Assembly: GCF_000720185.1 (NCBI RefSeq)
Contig: NZ_JOIY01000014.1
Span: 1-64,000, forward strand
DNA: 64,000 nt
Reading direction: 5' to 3'
Source of the DNA: Streptomyces sp. NRRL S-340
GTDB taxonomy: Bacteria > Actinomycetota > Actinomycetes > Streptomycetales > Streptomycetaceae
The notes under the pieces are model-generated. The model made no database searches and was not told the origin of the DNA. It saw only the letters and a program-made list of their open reading frames with translations. Positions within the stretch are counted from its first letter, which is position 1; every line of letters begins with the position of its first letter. Positions 26,972-37,000 of the stretch are shown here, in pieces. The position numbers and the translations under genes are program-made.

Positions 26972-27736
26972 TCAGCGCCGCGCGCGCTCGTACGCCTGAC
27001 CTGCGGCTTCCTTGGCGGATCCGTGGTGCACCGGGCCGTGACCGGGCACGACGGCATCCGCGTCGACACCTTCGAGTGCGGTCAGGGCGGCAAGGGCCGC
27101 GGCGCGGTCCGTGTGGAACATGTCGGGCAGCAGCTGGGGTCCGGCGGTCCTCGACGTCGGGTGCGCGGTCACCAGTGCGTCGCCGCTGATCAGGATGCCG
27201 CTGCGGGGCAGGTGGTAGGCGCAGTGACCCTTGGTGTGCCCCGGAGTGTGCACGGGAACCGGGGAGCCGGGCAGGTCCAGCCGCCCCGGCGCGGGAAACG
27301 CCAGGGGCCCGGCCACCGGGACGTGGTCCGTTCCGCCGGCCCGCAGCGCGTGCACCGCCCACGGAAGCACACCCGGACGCCACGCCTGTGCGAGCACCTG
27401 GCCGATGGACACCTGGTCCAGGAAGTCCCGGCGGGCGTGCGGCACCTCTTCCTCGTGCATCAGGACGGGCACGCCATGGGCTGCCCGGAGCCGTTCGGCT
27501 GCCCCGATGTGGTCGTTGTGCGCGTGCGTGACGAGCACGGCGGCCACCGCCTCCGGACGCAGTCCGAGCATGCCCAGCGACGTCAGCACGGCGTCGTGGT
27601 CGCCGGGATATCCGGAGTCGACCAGGACGCAGCTGTCCCCCTCCTTGACGATCACCCAGTTGGTGTTGCTCCCGGTGACCGCGTAGACCTCGTCACCGAC
27701 GTGCACGACGTCCTCGTCGCGCAGTTCCTTCGGCAC
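26972..27736 (-). CDS. Metallo-beta-lactamase-fold hydrolase
   Basis: 254 residues from GTG 27736, chosen because AGGAAGGGAAG lies just upstream. Longer in-frame starts upstream would add a low-quality Arg/Pro-rich tail. The zinc-binding motif HAHNDH is at residues 71-76 (THAHNDHIG), with later ligands in HTPGHTKGH, SGDAL and VPGHG. Early strands read YAVTGSNTNWVIV and VLVDSGYPGD. This is the glyoxalase II/MBL superfamily of soluble hydrolases. The substrate cannot be told; a lactonase, thioesterase or similar is possible. It lies 192 nt downstream of the cupin gene on the same strand, so the two may share a transcript. Confidence 0.88.
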   Translation of the reverse strand: MPKELRDEDVVHVGDEVYAVTGSNTNWVIVKEGDSCVLVDSGYPGDHDAVLTSLGMLGLRPEAVAAVLVTHAHNDHIGAAERLRAAHGVPVLMHEEEVPHARRDFLDQVSIGQVLAQAWRPGVLPWAVHALRAGGTDHVPVAGPLAFPAPGRLDLPGSPVPVHTPGHTKGHCAYHLPRSGILISGDALVTAHPTSRTAGPQLLPDMFHTDRAAALAALTALEGVDADAVVPGHGPVHHGSAKEAAGQAYERARR

Positions 27737-27928
27737 GTCTTCCCTTCCTCGGTGGGGCCGGCGGATCCGCGTGCGGTCCCTGCGGCCCGCCCCGCGGGAA
27801 TCCGGCAGGTGGGCAGGGCCCGTCGTGCAGCCCGGCGGCCGGGGCGTGTGCCCGCCGCGGTCCTCGCGGCGGGCACGGGTCGTGCCGCACGTGGGCTCGG
27901 CGAGCGCGAGCACCGCATGCGGGGTGTG

Positions 27929-28453
27929 TCATGCGCGGTCCGGACCGGCGTGGCCGGCCGGGTTCTTCTCCAGGTCCGCGGGGACGGCCCCGGGCGGGCC
28001 GAGGATGATGTCGCCGAGTTCCTCGGTGACCGCCTGGAACAGGCCCATGTCCCATTCGGTCTCGGAGGTCGCCAGGTGTGCGGGGGTCCCGCTGCGGCGG
28101 ATGAGTTCCGCGAACGCGGCCGGGGAGGTGATGTTGAGGGACCGCGCGCCCTCCGGGCCCGCCTTGATCGTGTGCGGGGTGTTCATCGGGATGGCGTAGA
28201 AGTCGCCGGACCGCAGCGTGAACGTGTCAGGGCCGGCCCACACGGTCAGACTGCCCTCGACGACCCAGATCCGCTCCTCGTAGCCCGTGTGCAGGTGCAG
28301 CGGCGTGCCCGCGTCGGCGGGCAGGACGATGTCCGAGAGGTCGTGCCGGCCGTCCGTCTCCTCCGCGGACGTCAGGATGGACATGCGCAGGTGCTGCCCG
28401 AGGACGAACTGGCGGTCCTGCGGTACCGGCGGCGGCGAGGGGAAGTTGTTCAC
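27929..28453 (-). CDS. Cupin-domain protein
   Basis: About 174 residues if translation starts at GTG 28453; the frame is open further upstream and no strong Shine-Dalgarno fixes the start. The cupin core shows LHLHTGYEERIWVVEGSLTV, with metal-binding His53, His55 and Glu59/60. Cupin motif 2 is at GDFYAIPMNTPHTI. The C-terminus is helical. Such single-domain cupins bind a metal and act as small-molecule dioxygenases, isomerases or sensors; the substrate is unknown. It probably forms a unit with the MBL-fold gene downstream. Confidence 0.8.
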   Translation of the reverse strand: MNNFPSPPPVPQDRQFVLGQHLRMSILTSAEETDGRHDLSDIVLPADAGTPLHLHTGYEERIWVVEGSLTVWAGPDTFTLRSGDFYAIPMNTPHTIKAGPEGARSLNITSPAAFAELIRRSGTPAHLATSETEWDMGLFQAVTEELGDIILGPPGAVPADLEKNPAGHAGPDRA

Positions 28454-28739
28454 GAGGACGGTCCTGACGGAGTGCGAGGATGACTGGAGGTCCCGACGGC
28501 GCGCGGAGTGTGCGCGGACGAACGTCCGGACCGAGTCGCTGATGACAAGGGACCCTATACCCCGGACACACCTCGCGGGGCGGAGAGGTGTCGAAGACAC
28601 ATATTTCCTGACCCGGAGAAACCTGGCAGGGTGTCTCCGGGACACGGTGGAGGATGCCCGGCCGGCCCGTGGTCCGGGCGGCGGCCACACGTCTCCCCTG
28701 GGACGCGGAGCGTGCCCGCGGCGCCGCCCAGCCGGATCC

Positions 28740-28950
28740 CCCGATTCCCGCGGGTCCGGGGTGCCTGCGGTTTCTCGGCCCCTGGGTGCCTGCGGTTTCT
28801 CGGAGGCTTGACCTTGCGGCCCTTCGGTCCAACCGGTGGTCCTTCGGGGCCAGGGTCCCTCCGGTCCCTCGGTCCTTTGGTGCCTGCGGTCCCACGGGTC
28901 CTTGCGGTCCCACGGGTCCTTGCGGTCCGTCGGGTCCCTGCGGCCCCCGG
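28740..28950 (-). pseudogene. Degenerate collagen-like Gly-Pro-x tract
   Basis: Three 18-nt units at 28885-28938 plus flanking relatives encode, on the minus strand, GPQGPDGPQGPVGPQ in one frame. GPEGPPVGPKG continues in a second frame and EGPQGQ appears in a third. The plus strand reads CGPTGPCGPSGP. A real collagen-like gene should hold one frame and have a start and a stop that make sense; this one shifts frame. It may be a remnant of a collagen-like surface protein gene or a purely repetitive tract. Confidence 0.3.
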
Positions 28951-29263
28951 GCGCGTCGGCGGCGGTCCGGTCCCGCCATCGGCCGGGGCCTGGCCGGGGC
29001 GGGCAGCCGGGACCGGGGCCGCCGCCGGGGCTGCGGTGTGGCCGGTGGCGGACCTGGTCCGGCACATGCCGTCGCGGTCGTGAAGCCGACCGACCGCACG
29101 TCGGCGGTGCACCCGGTTCCGCCAGCTCAGAGTCCGCCGCACGACCGGCTCGCACCCGTACGCTCCGGCAACGAGCGCGCCGGACCCGAGCGCCGGTGAA
29201 CCGGCCGCGCGGTCCCAGCTCTTGACAGATGCCCCGCCTCGCCACAGCCTATGGCCACACCTA

Positions 29264-29277
29264 TGGCAACGTTGTCA
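29264..29277. promoter_or_regulatory. LacI-family operator-like palindrome
   Basis: TGGCAACGTTGTCA is one base away from the perfect palindrome TGACAACGTTGTCA, which fits the LacI/GalR-family operators of sugar-utilisation genes. It sits 70 nt upstream of the GH2 glycosidase start, which suggests induction by the released sugar. No LacI-family gene lies in this window. Confidence 0.55.
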
Positions 29278-29346
29278 GACCCGGGCGGGGCAGCCCCGCG
29301 CCAGGCCGCTCGTGCCACCCGCCCACCCTGTGATTGGACGACTCAC

Positions 29347-32300
29347 ATGGCCGACCAGGCGAGTCCATCGCACCGCCCCTCCCGGCGCACCGTCGTGGCC
29401 ACCGGCTCGACACTGCTGGCCGGGTTCAGCCTCGGCACGGTGTTCCCGGCCGCCGCGGCCGGCGCCGAGCGCGCCGGGCAGCCGGCCGCCTCCGCCGCCG
29501 CCCCCGCCTCCGGTGAACTCGCCGCGTACCGCCCGGTCGAGGTCTCCTCGCAGGCGTACGCGCCCGCCCCGGCCGAGTTCGCGGTGGACGGCATCGGCGC
29601 ACAGGGTGTGCGCGGCACCGGCTGGCGTGCGGCGGCGGGCGACCCGCAGTGGATCTCGGTCGACCTCCAGGCGGAGTGCCGGGTCGACTGGATCCGGCTG
29701 ACCTTCGAGGCCGACGCGAGCGACCCGGTGTTCACCCCGCCGAGCGACGGCAACCCGCACCAGGGCACCACCGGCACGGAGATCCAGTCGAGCTACGCCA
29801 CGGAGTTCGTCGTGGAGACCTCCCGGGACCGCGCGTCCTGGACGAGCGTGTACCGGACCACCGCGGGCACCGGCGGCCGGGTCGACATCCAGTTGCCGAG
29901 GCCCGTCACCGCCCGCTGGGTGCGCATGACGGCCCGCAGGCGTTCCAGCCCCAACCCGCTGGGCGTCAACGGCTTCGAGGTGTACGGCGCCGTCCACGGC
30001 AGGCGCCCCGACGCCACCGGCTGGACCGACTGGGGCACCCACCACACCCCCGCCCCGCCGCTCACCGTCGCCGCCGACGGCACCGTGCCCCTGGAATCCG
30101 GCTGGACCCTCACCCTGGACGACCGGGCCGGCGGCGACGGCGCCCACCTGTCCACCACCGGCGTCGACACCAGCCGCTGGCTGCCCGCCACCGTGCCCGG
30201 CACCGTCCTCGGCTCCCTCGTCGACCAGGGCAAGCTGCCCGACCCGGTCGCCGGACTGAACAACCTGCACGTCCCCGAGGCGCTTTCCCGCCACTCCTGG
30301 TGGTACAAGCGCGACTTCGAGCTGCCGCGCGGCCTGCGCACCGGCGCCGGACGGCACATCTGGCTGGAGTTCGACGGCGTCAACCACCAGGCGGACATCT
30401 GGCTCAACGGACGGCAGGCCGGCACCGTCACCTTCCCCTTCGCCCGCTGCGCCCACGACGTCACCGCGCTCCTCACCCCCGAGGGCCGCAACGCGCTCGC
30501 GGTGAAGATCACCCCCATGCCGGTCCCCGGCAGCCCCGGCGACAAGGGCCCCGACGGCTCGGCCTGGGTGGACGCCGGCGCCGACCAGATGAACCGCAAC
30601 TCGCCGACCTACCTGGCCTCCTCGGGCTGGGACTGGATGCCCGCAGTCCGGGACCGCGGCGCGGGCATCTGGAACCACGTGCGGCTCAGATCCACCGGGC
30701 ACCTCGTCATCGGTGACCCGCGCGTGGACACCGTGCTGCCGGAGCTGCCCGACCTTTCGGTCGCCGAAGTGACCGTCACCGTCCCGGTCCGCAACGCCGA
30801 CACCGCCGACCACAGCACCACCGTCACCGCCGCCTTCGACGGCATACGTGTCTCGCGTACGGTCACCGTCCCCGCGGGCAGGAGCGTCGACGTCACCTTC
30901 GCGCCGGACGCCTACTCCCGCCTGCGGATCAGGAACCCCCGCCTGTGGTGGCCCAACGGCCTGGGCGAACCCACGCTGCACGACCTCACCCTCACCGCCG
31001 AGGCAGGCGGCACCGTCAGCGACCGGCGCACCACCCGCTTCGGCATCCGCCAGTTCGGCTACGAGCACCGCACCCCGCTGCCCTTCACCCCCTCCGCCGA
31101 CGCCTGCACGCAGTCCGTCGACCTCGGCGCGCAGCACGCCCGGTACGTACGGATCCGCTGTCTGACCCGGGCGACCGACTGGGGCAGCTCGCTGTGGGCG
31201 CTGTCGGTGTACGACCGTGCCCGGCCGGGCACCGACCTGGCCCTGCACGCGCCCGCCGACGCCTCCAGCCAGGACCAGGACGACCACGGCGCGGGCAACG
31301 CCACCGACGGCGACGCCGGCACCCGCTGGGCCTCCGCCTGGCAGGACGACCAGTGGATCCGCGTCGACCTCGGCGCGTCCCAGGACTTCGACCGCCTCGA
31401 CCTGGTGTGGGAGCAGGCGTACGCGCGGACGTTCGTCGTGCAGGTCTCCGACGACGGCACCGACTGGACGGACGCCAAGTCCGTGGACAACACGGCGGTG
31501 CCGCTGCCCTTCAACAGCGGCGACGCCAGTCTGCGGGTCACCGACTTCGCCCCGCGCACCGCCCGGTACGTGCGCCTGGAGTGCGGGCTGCGCAACACCA
31601 GCTGGGGCAACTCCCTGTGGTCGCTCGCCGTCGTCGACAGCGCCGCGCCCGGCACCGACCTCGCCCTGCACCGCACGGCGAGTGCCTCCAGCGAGGAGGA
31701 CGGCCACCCGGCCGCGCACGCCACCGACGGCAACCCCGGCACCCGCTGGTCCTCCGCCTACGAGGACCACCAGTGGATCCAGGTCGACCTCGGCTCGGCC
31801 CGCCGCTTCGACCGGGTCGCGGTCCTGTGGGAGCAGGCGTACCCGAAGACGTACACCGTCAAGGTGTCCGACGACGGGAACACCTGGAGCGACGTCACCA
31901 CCGTCTCCAACACACCCGAACCGCTGAAGATCAGCGTCAACGGGGTGCGGGTGCTGGTGCGCGGCGGCAACTGGGGCTGGGACGAACTGCTGCGCCGCAT
32001 GCCCGCGGAGCGGATGGACACGGCGGTGCGCATGCACCGCGACATGAACTTCACGATGATCCGCAACTGGGTCGGCAGCAGCAACCGCGAGGAGTTCTAC
32101 GCCGCCTGCGACGCGCACGGCATCCTGGTGTGGAACGACTTCCCCAACGCCTGGGGGATGGACCCGCCGGACCACGACGCCTACAACGCCATCGCCCGCG
32201 ACACCGTCCTGCGCTACCGCATCCACCCGAGCGTGGCCGTGTGGTGCGGTGCCAACGAGGGCAACCCGCCCGCCGCGATCGACCAGGGCATGCGCGAGGC

Positions 32301-33435
32301 CGTCGAGAAGGGGGCGCCCGGCATCCTCTACCAGAACAACTCCGCCGGCGGCATCGCCACCGGCGGCGGCCCCTACGGCTGGGTGGAGCCCGCCCGCTAC
32401 TTCGACCCGGCCACCTACGGCAGCAAGAACTTCGGCTTCCACACAGAGATCGGCATGCCCGTCGTCTCCACCGCCGCCAGCACCCGCCGCATGACCGGCG
32501 GCGAACCGGAGTGGCCCATCGGCGGCGCCTGGTACCACCACGACTGGAGCGAGCACGGGAACCAGGCACCGCAGAACTACAAGGCGGCCATCGAGGCACG
32601 CCTGGACACCGCCCGCGACCTGGACGACTTCACGGCCAAGGCGCAGTTCGTCAACTACGAGAACTTCCGCGCCATGTTCGAGGCCTGGAACGCCCACCTG
32701 TGGGACGACGCCAGCGGCCTGATGCTGTGGATGTCCCACCCGGCCTGGCACAGCACCGTATGGCAGACCTACGACTACGACTTCGACGTCAACGGCGCCT
32801 ACTACGGGGCACGCACCGCCTGCGAGCCGCTGCACGTCCAGGCGGACCCGGTCAAGGGCGAGGTCATCGCGGTCAACCACACCCGCGCGGCGCTGCGCGG
32901 TGCCACGGTCACGGCCGAGACGTACGGCCTCGACGGCCGCCGGACCGGCCCGGCCCGCAGCACACGTGTCGACGTCCCGGCCGCCGCCACCACACAGGCC
33001 TTCACCGCTGCCTTCACCGACGACCTGCCCGGCCTGCACCTGCTGCGCCTCACGCTGCGGAGCGCCGGGGGAGGGACGCTGTCGCGCAACACCTACTGGC
33101 GCTACCGCACACCGGAGGCGATGCGCGCGCTCAACCGGCTGAAGCAGGTCAAGCTCGCCGTGTCCGCCTCCCACGTCTCCCGCCACGGCGACCGGCGCGA
33201 GGCGACGGCCACCGTCCGCAACCAGGGGTCCGCCGTGGCCGCGATGGTCCGGCTGTCCCTCCTGGACGCCCATGGGGACCGGGTGCTGCCCACGCTCTAC
33301 GGCGACAACTACCTGTGGCTGCTGCCCGGGGAGGCGCGGACGGTCACCCTGTCCTGGGCCGCCCGGGGCCGGTCGTCCGGGTGGGAGCTGCGGGCGGAGG
33401 GGTACAACACGGGGCCGGTCGGAGTCCGCGTCTGA
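29347..33435 (+). CDS. Tat-exported GH2 exo-glycosidase with inserted discoidin domains
   Basis: 1,362 residues. ATG 29347 is chosen because it puts SRRTVV (Arg13-Arg14) followed by a hydrophobic stretch and AAAAG at the N-terminus, a Tat signal peptide. Order: F5/8-type C domain (about 55-215); GH2 sugar-binding and Ig-like domains (235-575); an insertion of one partial and two fuller F5/8-type C repeats (578-858); the GH2 barrel starting at VLVRGGNWGWDE; C-terminal beta domains. The catalytic acid/base is probably E971 (GANEGN) and the nucleophile E1034 (HTEIGMP). The sequence resembles exo-beta-D-glucosaminidases (CsxA type) more than beta-galactosidases, so a chitosan or glycan substrate is likely. 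A LacI-type operator precedes it. No neighbour shares its pathway. Confidence 0.88.
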   Translation: MADQASPSHRPSRRTVVATGSTLLAGFSLGTVFPAAAAGAERAGQPAASAAAPASGELAAYRPVEVSSQAYAPAPAEFAVDGIGAQGVRGTGWRAAAGDPQWISVDLQAECRVDWIRLTFEADASDPVFTPPSDGNPHQGTTGTEIQSSYATEFVVETSRDRASWTSVYRTTAGTGGRVDIQLPRPVTARWVRMTARRRSSPNPLGVNGFEVYGAVHGRRPDATGWTDWGTHHTPAPPLTVAADGTVPLESGWTLTLDDRAGGDGAHLSTTGVDTSRWLPATVPGTVLGSLVDQGKLPDPVAGLNNLHVPEALSRHSWWYKRDFELPRGLRTGAGRHIWLEFDGVNHQADIWLNGRQAGTVTFPFARCAHDVTALLTPEGRNALAVKITPMPVPGSPGDKGPDGSAWVDAGADQMNRNSPTYLASSGWDWMPAVRDRGAGIWNHVRLRSTGHLVIGDPRVDTVLPELPDLSVAEVTVTVPVRNADTADHSTTVTAAFDGIRVSRTVTVPAGRSVDVTFAPDAYSRLRIRNPRLWWPNGLGEPTLHDLTLTAEAGGTVSDRRTTRFGIRQFGYEHRTPLPFTPSADACTQSVDLGAQHARYVRIRCLTRATDWGSSLWALSVYDRARPGTDLALHAPADASSQDQDDHGAGNATDGDAGTRWASAWQDDQWIRVDLGASQDFDRLDLVWEQAYARTFVVQVSDDGTDWTDAKSVDNTAVPLPFNSGDASLRVTDFAPRTARYVRLECGLRNTSWGNSLWSLAVVDSAAPGTDLALHRTASASSEEDGHPAAHATDGNPGTRWSSAYEDHQWIQVDLGSARRFDRVAVLWEQAYPKTYTVKVSDDGNTWSDVTTVSNTPEPLKISVNGVRVLVRGGNWGWDELLRRMPAERMDTAVRMHRDMNFTMIRNWVGSSNREEFYAACDAHGILVWNDFPNAWGMDPPDHDAYNAIARDTVLRYRIHPSVAVWCGANEGNPPAAIDQGMREAVEKGAPGILYQNNSAGGIATGGGPYGWVEPARYFDPATYGSKNFGFHTEIGMPVVSTAASTRRMTGGEPEWPIGGAWYHHDWSEHGNQAPQNYKAAIEARLDTARDLDDFTAKAQFVNYENFRAMFEAWNAHLWDDASGLMLWMSHPAWHSTVWQTYDYDFDVNGAYYGARTACEPLHVQADPVKGEVIAVNHTRAALRGATVTAETYGLDGRRTGPARSTRVDVPAAATTQAFTAAFTDDLPGLHLLRLTLRSAGGGTLSRNTYWRYRTPEAMRALNRLKQVKLAVSASHVSRHGDRREATATVRNQGSAVAAMVRLSLLDAHGDRVLPTLYGDNYLWLLPGEARTVTLSWAARGRSSGWELRAEGYNTGPVGVRV
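31138..31915 (+). repeat. Tandem discoidin-domain duplication inside the GH2 gene
   Basis: Two units about 423 nt apart encode near-identical series: RYVRIRC / RYVRLEC, DWGSSLWALSV / SWGNSLWSLAV, PGTDLALH, TRWASAW / TRWSSAY, QWIRVDLG / QWIQVDLG, VLWEQAY, VSDDG. The first unit is preceded by the tail of another copy. The last copy runs straight into the GH2 barrel. Confidence 0.8.
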
Positions 33436-33461
33436 GGGGGCGGCCCGTTCTGCCGACAGTA

Positions 33462-33522
33462 AGACACATGCCAGGGAACCGGACTCCTTGTCTGTCGATC
33501 ATGTGTTCCCTAGCATGTGTCT
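33462..33522. promoter_or_regulatory. 18-bp inverted repeat between two secreted-protein genes
   Basis: The arms 33462-33479 and 33505-33522 are complementary except for one base and enclose a 25-nt loop. They lie 27 nt after the GH2 stop and 37 nt before the small secreted protein. It could be a rho-independent-type terminator of the GH2 gene without a U-tract, or an operator pair for the downstream gene. Each arm contains ACACATG. Confidence 0.6.
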
Positions 33523-33558
33523 GCCCGGCAGCCCCTTCACCCCAAGAGGTGTATTTCC

Positions 33559-33996
33559 TTGTCTGTCAGATCCGTTTCCCTGCGTGCCGCCGCCACCTTC
33601 GTCGGAGCGGCGGCCCTGGCTTCCGGTGCCCTGCTGTCGAGCGGTCCGGCGCAGGCGGCGACCGCCTCGATCGGCGCGGGGCGCGTGCAACTGTGCGCCC
33701 AGGGGAACTACGCGGCCTACCTGGTGTTCAACACCGCTGAGCAGGACCAGTCGGCGACGGCCACCGCCACGGTCGCCCAGGGGACCTGCCAGACCTTCGA
33801 CATCACGAACTACGGTGGCCACAGGCAGACCGGCATCAGCGTCTTCGGAAAGTTCAACACCAGCAACAGCTCCTTCTACGTCGACGGATTCAACGTCGAC
33901 CCCACGGGCAGCGGCTGGAAGCTCTTCGCCAGGGGGACGACGGCCGACGGCGCCGCCGCCGCTTACCTGGTGATCGAAGCCCAGCCACGCAGCTGA
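33559..33996 (+). CDS. Small secreted protein of unknown function
   Basis: 145 residues from TTG 33559, chosen because AGAGGT lies 7-8 nt upstream and because it gives a compact Sec signal peptide (SVRSVSLRAAATFVGAAALA, cut after AQAA). The mature part of about 110 residues has two Cys (QLCAQG and GTCQTF), probably one disulphide, and many beta-prone segments (YAAYLVF, SFYVDGFNV, AAAYLVIEAQ). No family was recognised. It is a single gene, followed by a strong hairpin. Confidence 0.8.
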   Translation: MSVRSVSLRAAATFVGAAALASGALLSSGPAQAATASIGAGRVQLCAQGNYAAYLVFNTAEQDQSATATATVAQGTCQTFDITNYGGHRQTGISVFGKFNTSNSSFYVDGFNVDPTGSGWKLFARGTTADGAAAAYLVIEAQPRS

Positions 33997-34002
33997 GCCG
34001 GA

Positions 34003-34047
34003 AGCAGAGATCCCGCTCGGGCCGGGGGGCCGGGCGGGATCTCTGCT
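34003..34047. terminator. Bidirectional hairpin terminator
   Basis: A 14-bp perfect stem (34003-34016 with 34034-34047) and a T-rich 3' side lie between the convergent small secreted protein and EccA-like genes. It probably ends both transcripts. Confidence 0.8.
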
Positions 34048-34056
34048 TTCTCCCCG

Positions 34057-37000
34057 TCAGCGGACGTGCTCGACAGGTGTCCGGTCCGCCGTGCCGGGCG
34101 TGCCCGCGGGCAGGTCCTCGGGCAGCAGCGTGGTCAGTGCCTCCAGGTCCGGCGCGGACAGGGAGGCGAGACGGCCCGCCTGACGGGTCATCATGGTCTC
34201 CATCAGCTGCCGGGCCAGGCGGGCGTTGCCGAAGGACCGGGTGCGCGGCAGGGCGTCCAGGTGGGCGCGCAGCGCCTCGCGGGTCGCGGGCGCGCAGACG
34301 TAGCCCGCCGCGGTGGCCTGTTCGTCGATGATGGACAGCAGTTCGTCGGTGGAGTAGTCCTCGAAGGAGACGTGGCGGGAGAAGCGGGACGCCAGGCCGG
34401 GGTTGGAGGCCAGGAAGCCCTCCATCTCCTCCGGGTAGCCCGCGACGATCACCACGACCTCGTCCCGGCGGTCCTCCATCAGCTTCAGCAGGGTGTCGAC
34501 GGCCTCCCGGCCGAAGTCCTGCGGGGAGTTGGCCGGTGTCAGCGTGTACGCCTCGTCGATGAACAGCACACCCCCGACGGCCTCCTCGAACTTCTCCGTG
34601 GTGAGCTGCGCGGTGTGTCCGATGTAGCGCCCCACCAGGTCGGCGCGGCTCACCTCGACGAGCCGGCCGCTGGAGAGGACGCCGAAGGAGCGCAGCAGCT
34701 CGGCGTACAGGCGGGCCACCGTGGTCTTGCCCGTGCCGGGCGGCCCGGAGAACACCAGGTGGTGGCTGATCGCGGGCGTGGGCAGACCCACCGCCGCGCG
34801 CTGCCGGTAGGCGGTGAGCAGGTCGACGATCCCGCCGACCTCCCGCTTGACCGCCGCCAGACCGGTCATGGCGCGCAGCCGGGCCAGCGCGTCCGACTCA
34901 CCGGGTCCCTTCCTGACCTCCGTGCGCACCTCCTCGGCCTCGTCGGCGCCCACGTCCTCGGGGACCATGAGCATCAGATCGGCCTCGCTCGCCTCCTGCT
35001 GGGTCGCCAGCCGCAGCGACTGCCGGTCGATCATCTCCTCGAAGACCTGGCGGGCGGCCCGGCCGTTGCCGAACGTCGCGTCCCGCCGCATCCGGGAGAA
35101 GCGGATGCCGAGCGCCTCCCGGGTCAGCGGATCCAGGACGTACCGGTGGGAGGCGCACATGTTCTCGGTGATGGTGACCAGTTCGTCCACCGAGTAGTTC
35201 TCGAACTCGATGGTCCGGGTGAACCGCGAGGCCATGCCCGGGTTCGCGGCCAGGAAGTCCGTCATCTCCTTGGGGTAGCCCGCGACGATGACCACGGTGT
35301 CGTCGCGGTGGTCCTCGATCAGTTTGACGAGGGTGTCGATGGCCTCCTGCCCGAAGTCGACGGAGGAACCCTTGCTGTCGGACAGCAGGGTGTACGCCTC
35401 GTCGATGAAGAGCACGCCGCCCTGGGCGCGTTCGAACACCTCCGTCGTCTTGATCGCCGTACCGCCGATCACCTGGGCGACCAGGTCGGCGCGGGACACC
35501 TCGACGATGTGGCCCGAGGACAGCATCCCGAGGCTCGCCAGGATCCCGCCGTACAGCCGGGCCACCGTCGTCTTGCCCGTGCCGGGCGGACCGGCGAAGA
35601 CCAGGTGGCGGCTCATGGGCGGGGCCGGGATGCCGAGCCGGGCCCGCCGCTGGGCGAGCTTGCCCAGGCTGACGAGCATGCTGACCTGTTCCTTGACGTT
35701 GTCCAGGCCGATGAGCGCGTTGAGCTCCGCGACCAGCGCGTTCTCCGGCTCCTGGTTCTCCTGCCCGCTGCCGGTGGCCGGCTCGCCCGCGGTGGACGGG
35801 GTGTCCTCGGCGGGCGGTTCCGTGCCCACGTCGGGCGTCTTGTTGTCGAGGCTGGTCAGACCGGACAGGGTGAAATGCGCACCGGGACGGGCGTGTTTGA
35901 CTCCGGCACCCCTGTTGGACCGCACGGTGCAGTCGGTCACCTCCACCGGGCCGTCCGACTCGATCCGGACGCCGTCGCCGGTGTTCCCGCTGAACTCGCA
36001 CGCCTTGAGGACCGCCCGGCCGTCCGCCGCGACCAGCGCACCGTGCCCGCCGGACCCCAGCACCCGGGTCCTGACCAGGTGCAGCTCGCCCTTCGCCTCG
36101 ACCGCGGCGCCCGACGCGGAGGAACCGGAGATCTCGCAGTCGCGCAGGGTGCCCTGACCCTCCGCGCCCACCGAGACACCCGAGCCGCCCGCGCCGCGCA
36201 GCGCCGAACTGCCCATGTGCGGGTTGCCGCCCCCCTCGATCCGCAGCGCGTGCCCGGCGCAGTCACCGACCTCGCAGTCCTCGAACCTGCCCCGGGCCTG
36301 CCCCGAGACCTGGATGCCCGCCCCGCGCGCCTCGGTGACGCGGGCGCGGCGCAGCAGCGGGTTCGCCCCCGAGGCCACCGACACCCCGGTGCCGCCCGCC
36401 CGCACCACGTCCAACTGGTCGAACTCGGCGGCGGACTCCCCCTCCAGCAGCAGGCCGGTGCCCTTGCTGCCGGTGACCCGGGCGCCGGTGAAGGACGGGG
36501 TGCTGGACTCCTCGACGTGCACGGCCGCCGCTTCGGCCCCGTCGAAGGCGCAGTTCACGAAGTAGCCGCGGGAACGCCCGGTGACGTACACGCCGCTGCC
36601 CTGCGTCGCGGAGGTCTCGCAGTACGACAGCTGCGGATCGGAACGGTCGGCGACGACGAAACCGTGGCCGCCCGAACGGTGCACCGCCACGTGGGACAGC
36701 TCGGTGCGCACCGAACTCGACACGTGCACACCGAGCGTGCAGTCCCGCAGCGTGGTCCGCACCACCCTCAGCGACGTGCCGCCCTCCAGCGCGATGCCCG
36801 GCTTCTCGGTGGTGGCGATCTCGCAGTCCTCGACGACCCCGCGCGACTGGCCGTTGGCCAGCACGCCGTTGCCCCGGGCGTCGCGCATGCGGCAGTTGCG
36901 CACGGTCACCCGGCCCTCCTCGCTGACCACGACCGCCGACGTGCCGAGGTTCTCGATGAGGCAGTCCTCGATGACACTGCCCGTCGAACCGGCCTCCACG

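Larger units (their letters stand above)
28454..29346. other. 893-nt region without a convincing gene
   Basis: The region holds the promoter side of the cupin gene (minus strand), a degenerate collagen-like repeat tract at about 28740-28950, and a TTGACA-like hexamer (29222-29227) plus a LacI-type operator near the glycosidase gene. Open frames here have erratic codon use, and I do not support them as genes. Confidence 0.6.

Noticed and set aside
28508..29199. Plus-strand frames that contain Cys-Gly-Pro-rich repeats, read as a possible secreted collagen-like protein.
   Set aside because: Codon use is erratic, no start signal fits, and the repeats can be read in several frames of both strands.
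29275..33273. A 1,332-codon minus-strand frame opposite the GH2 glycosidase.
   Set aside because: Mirror frame of a well-supported gene with recognisable domains; no start signal or homology sense.
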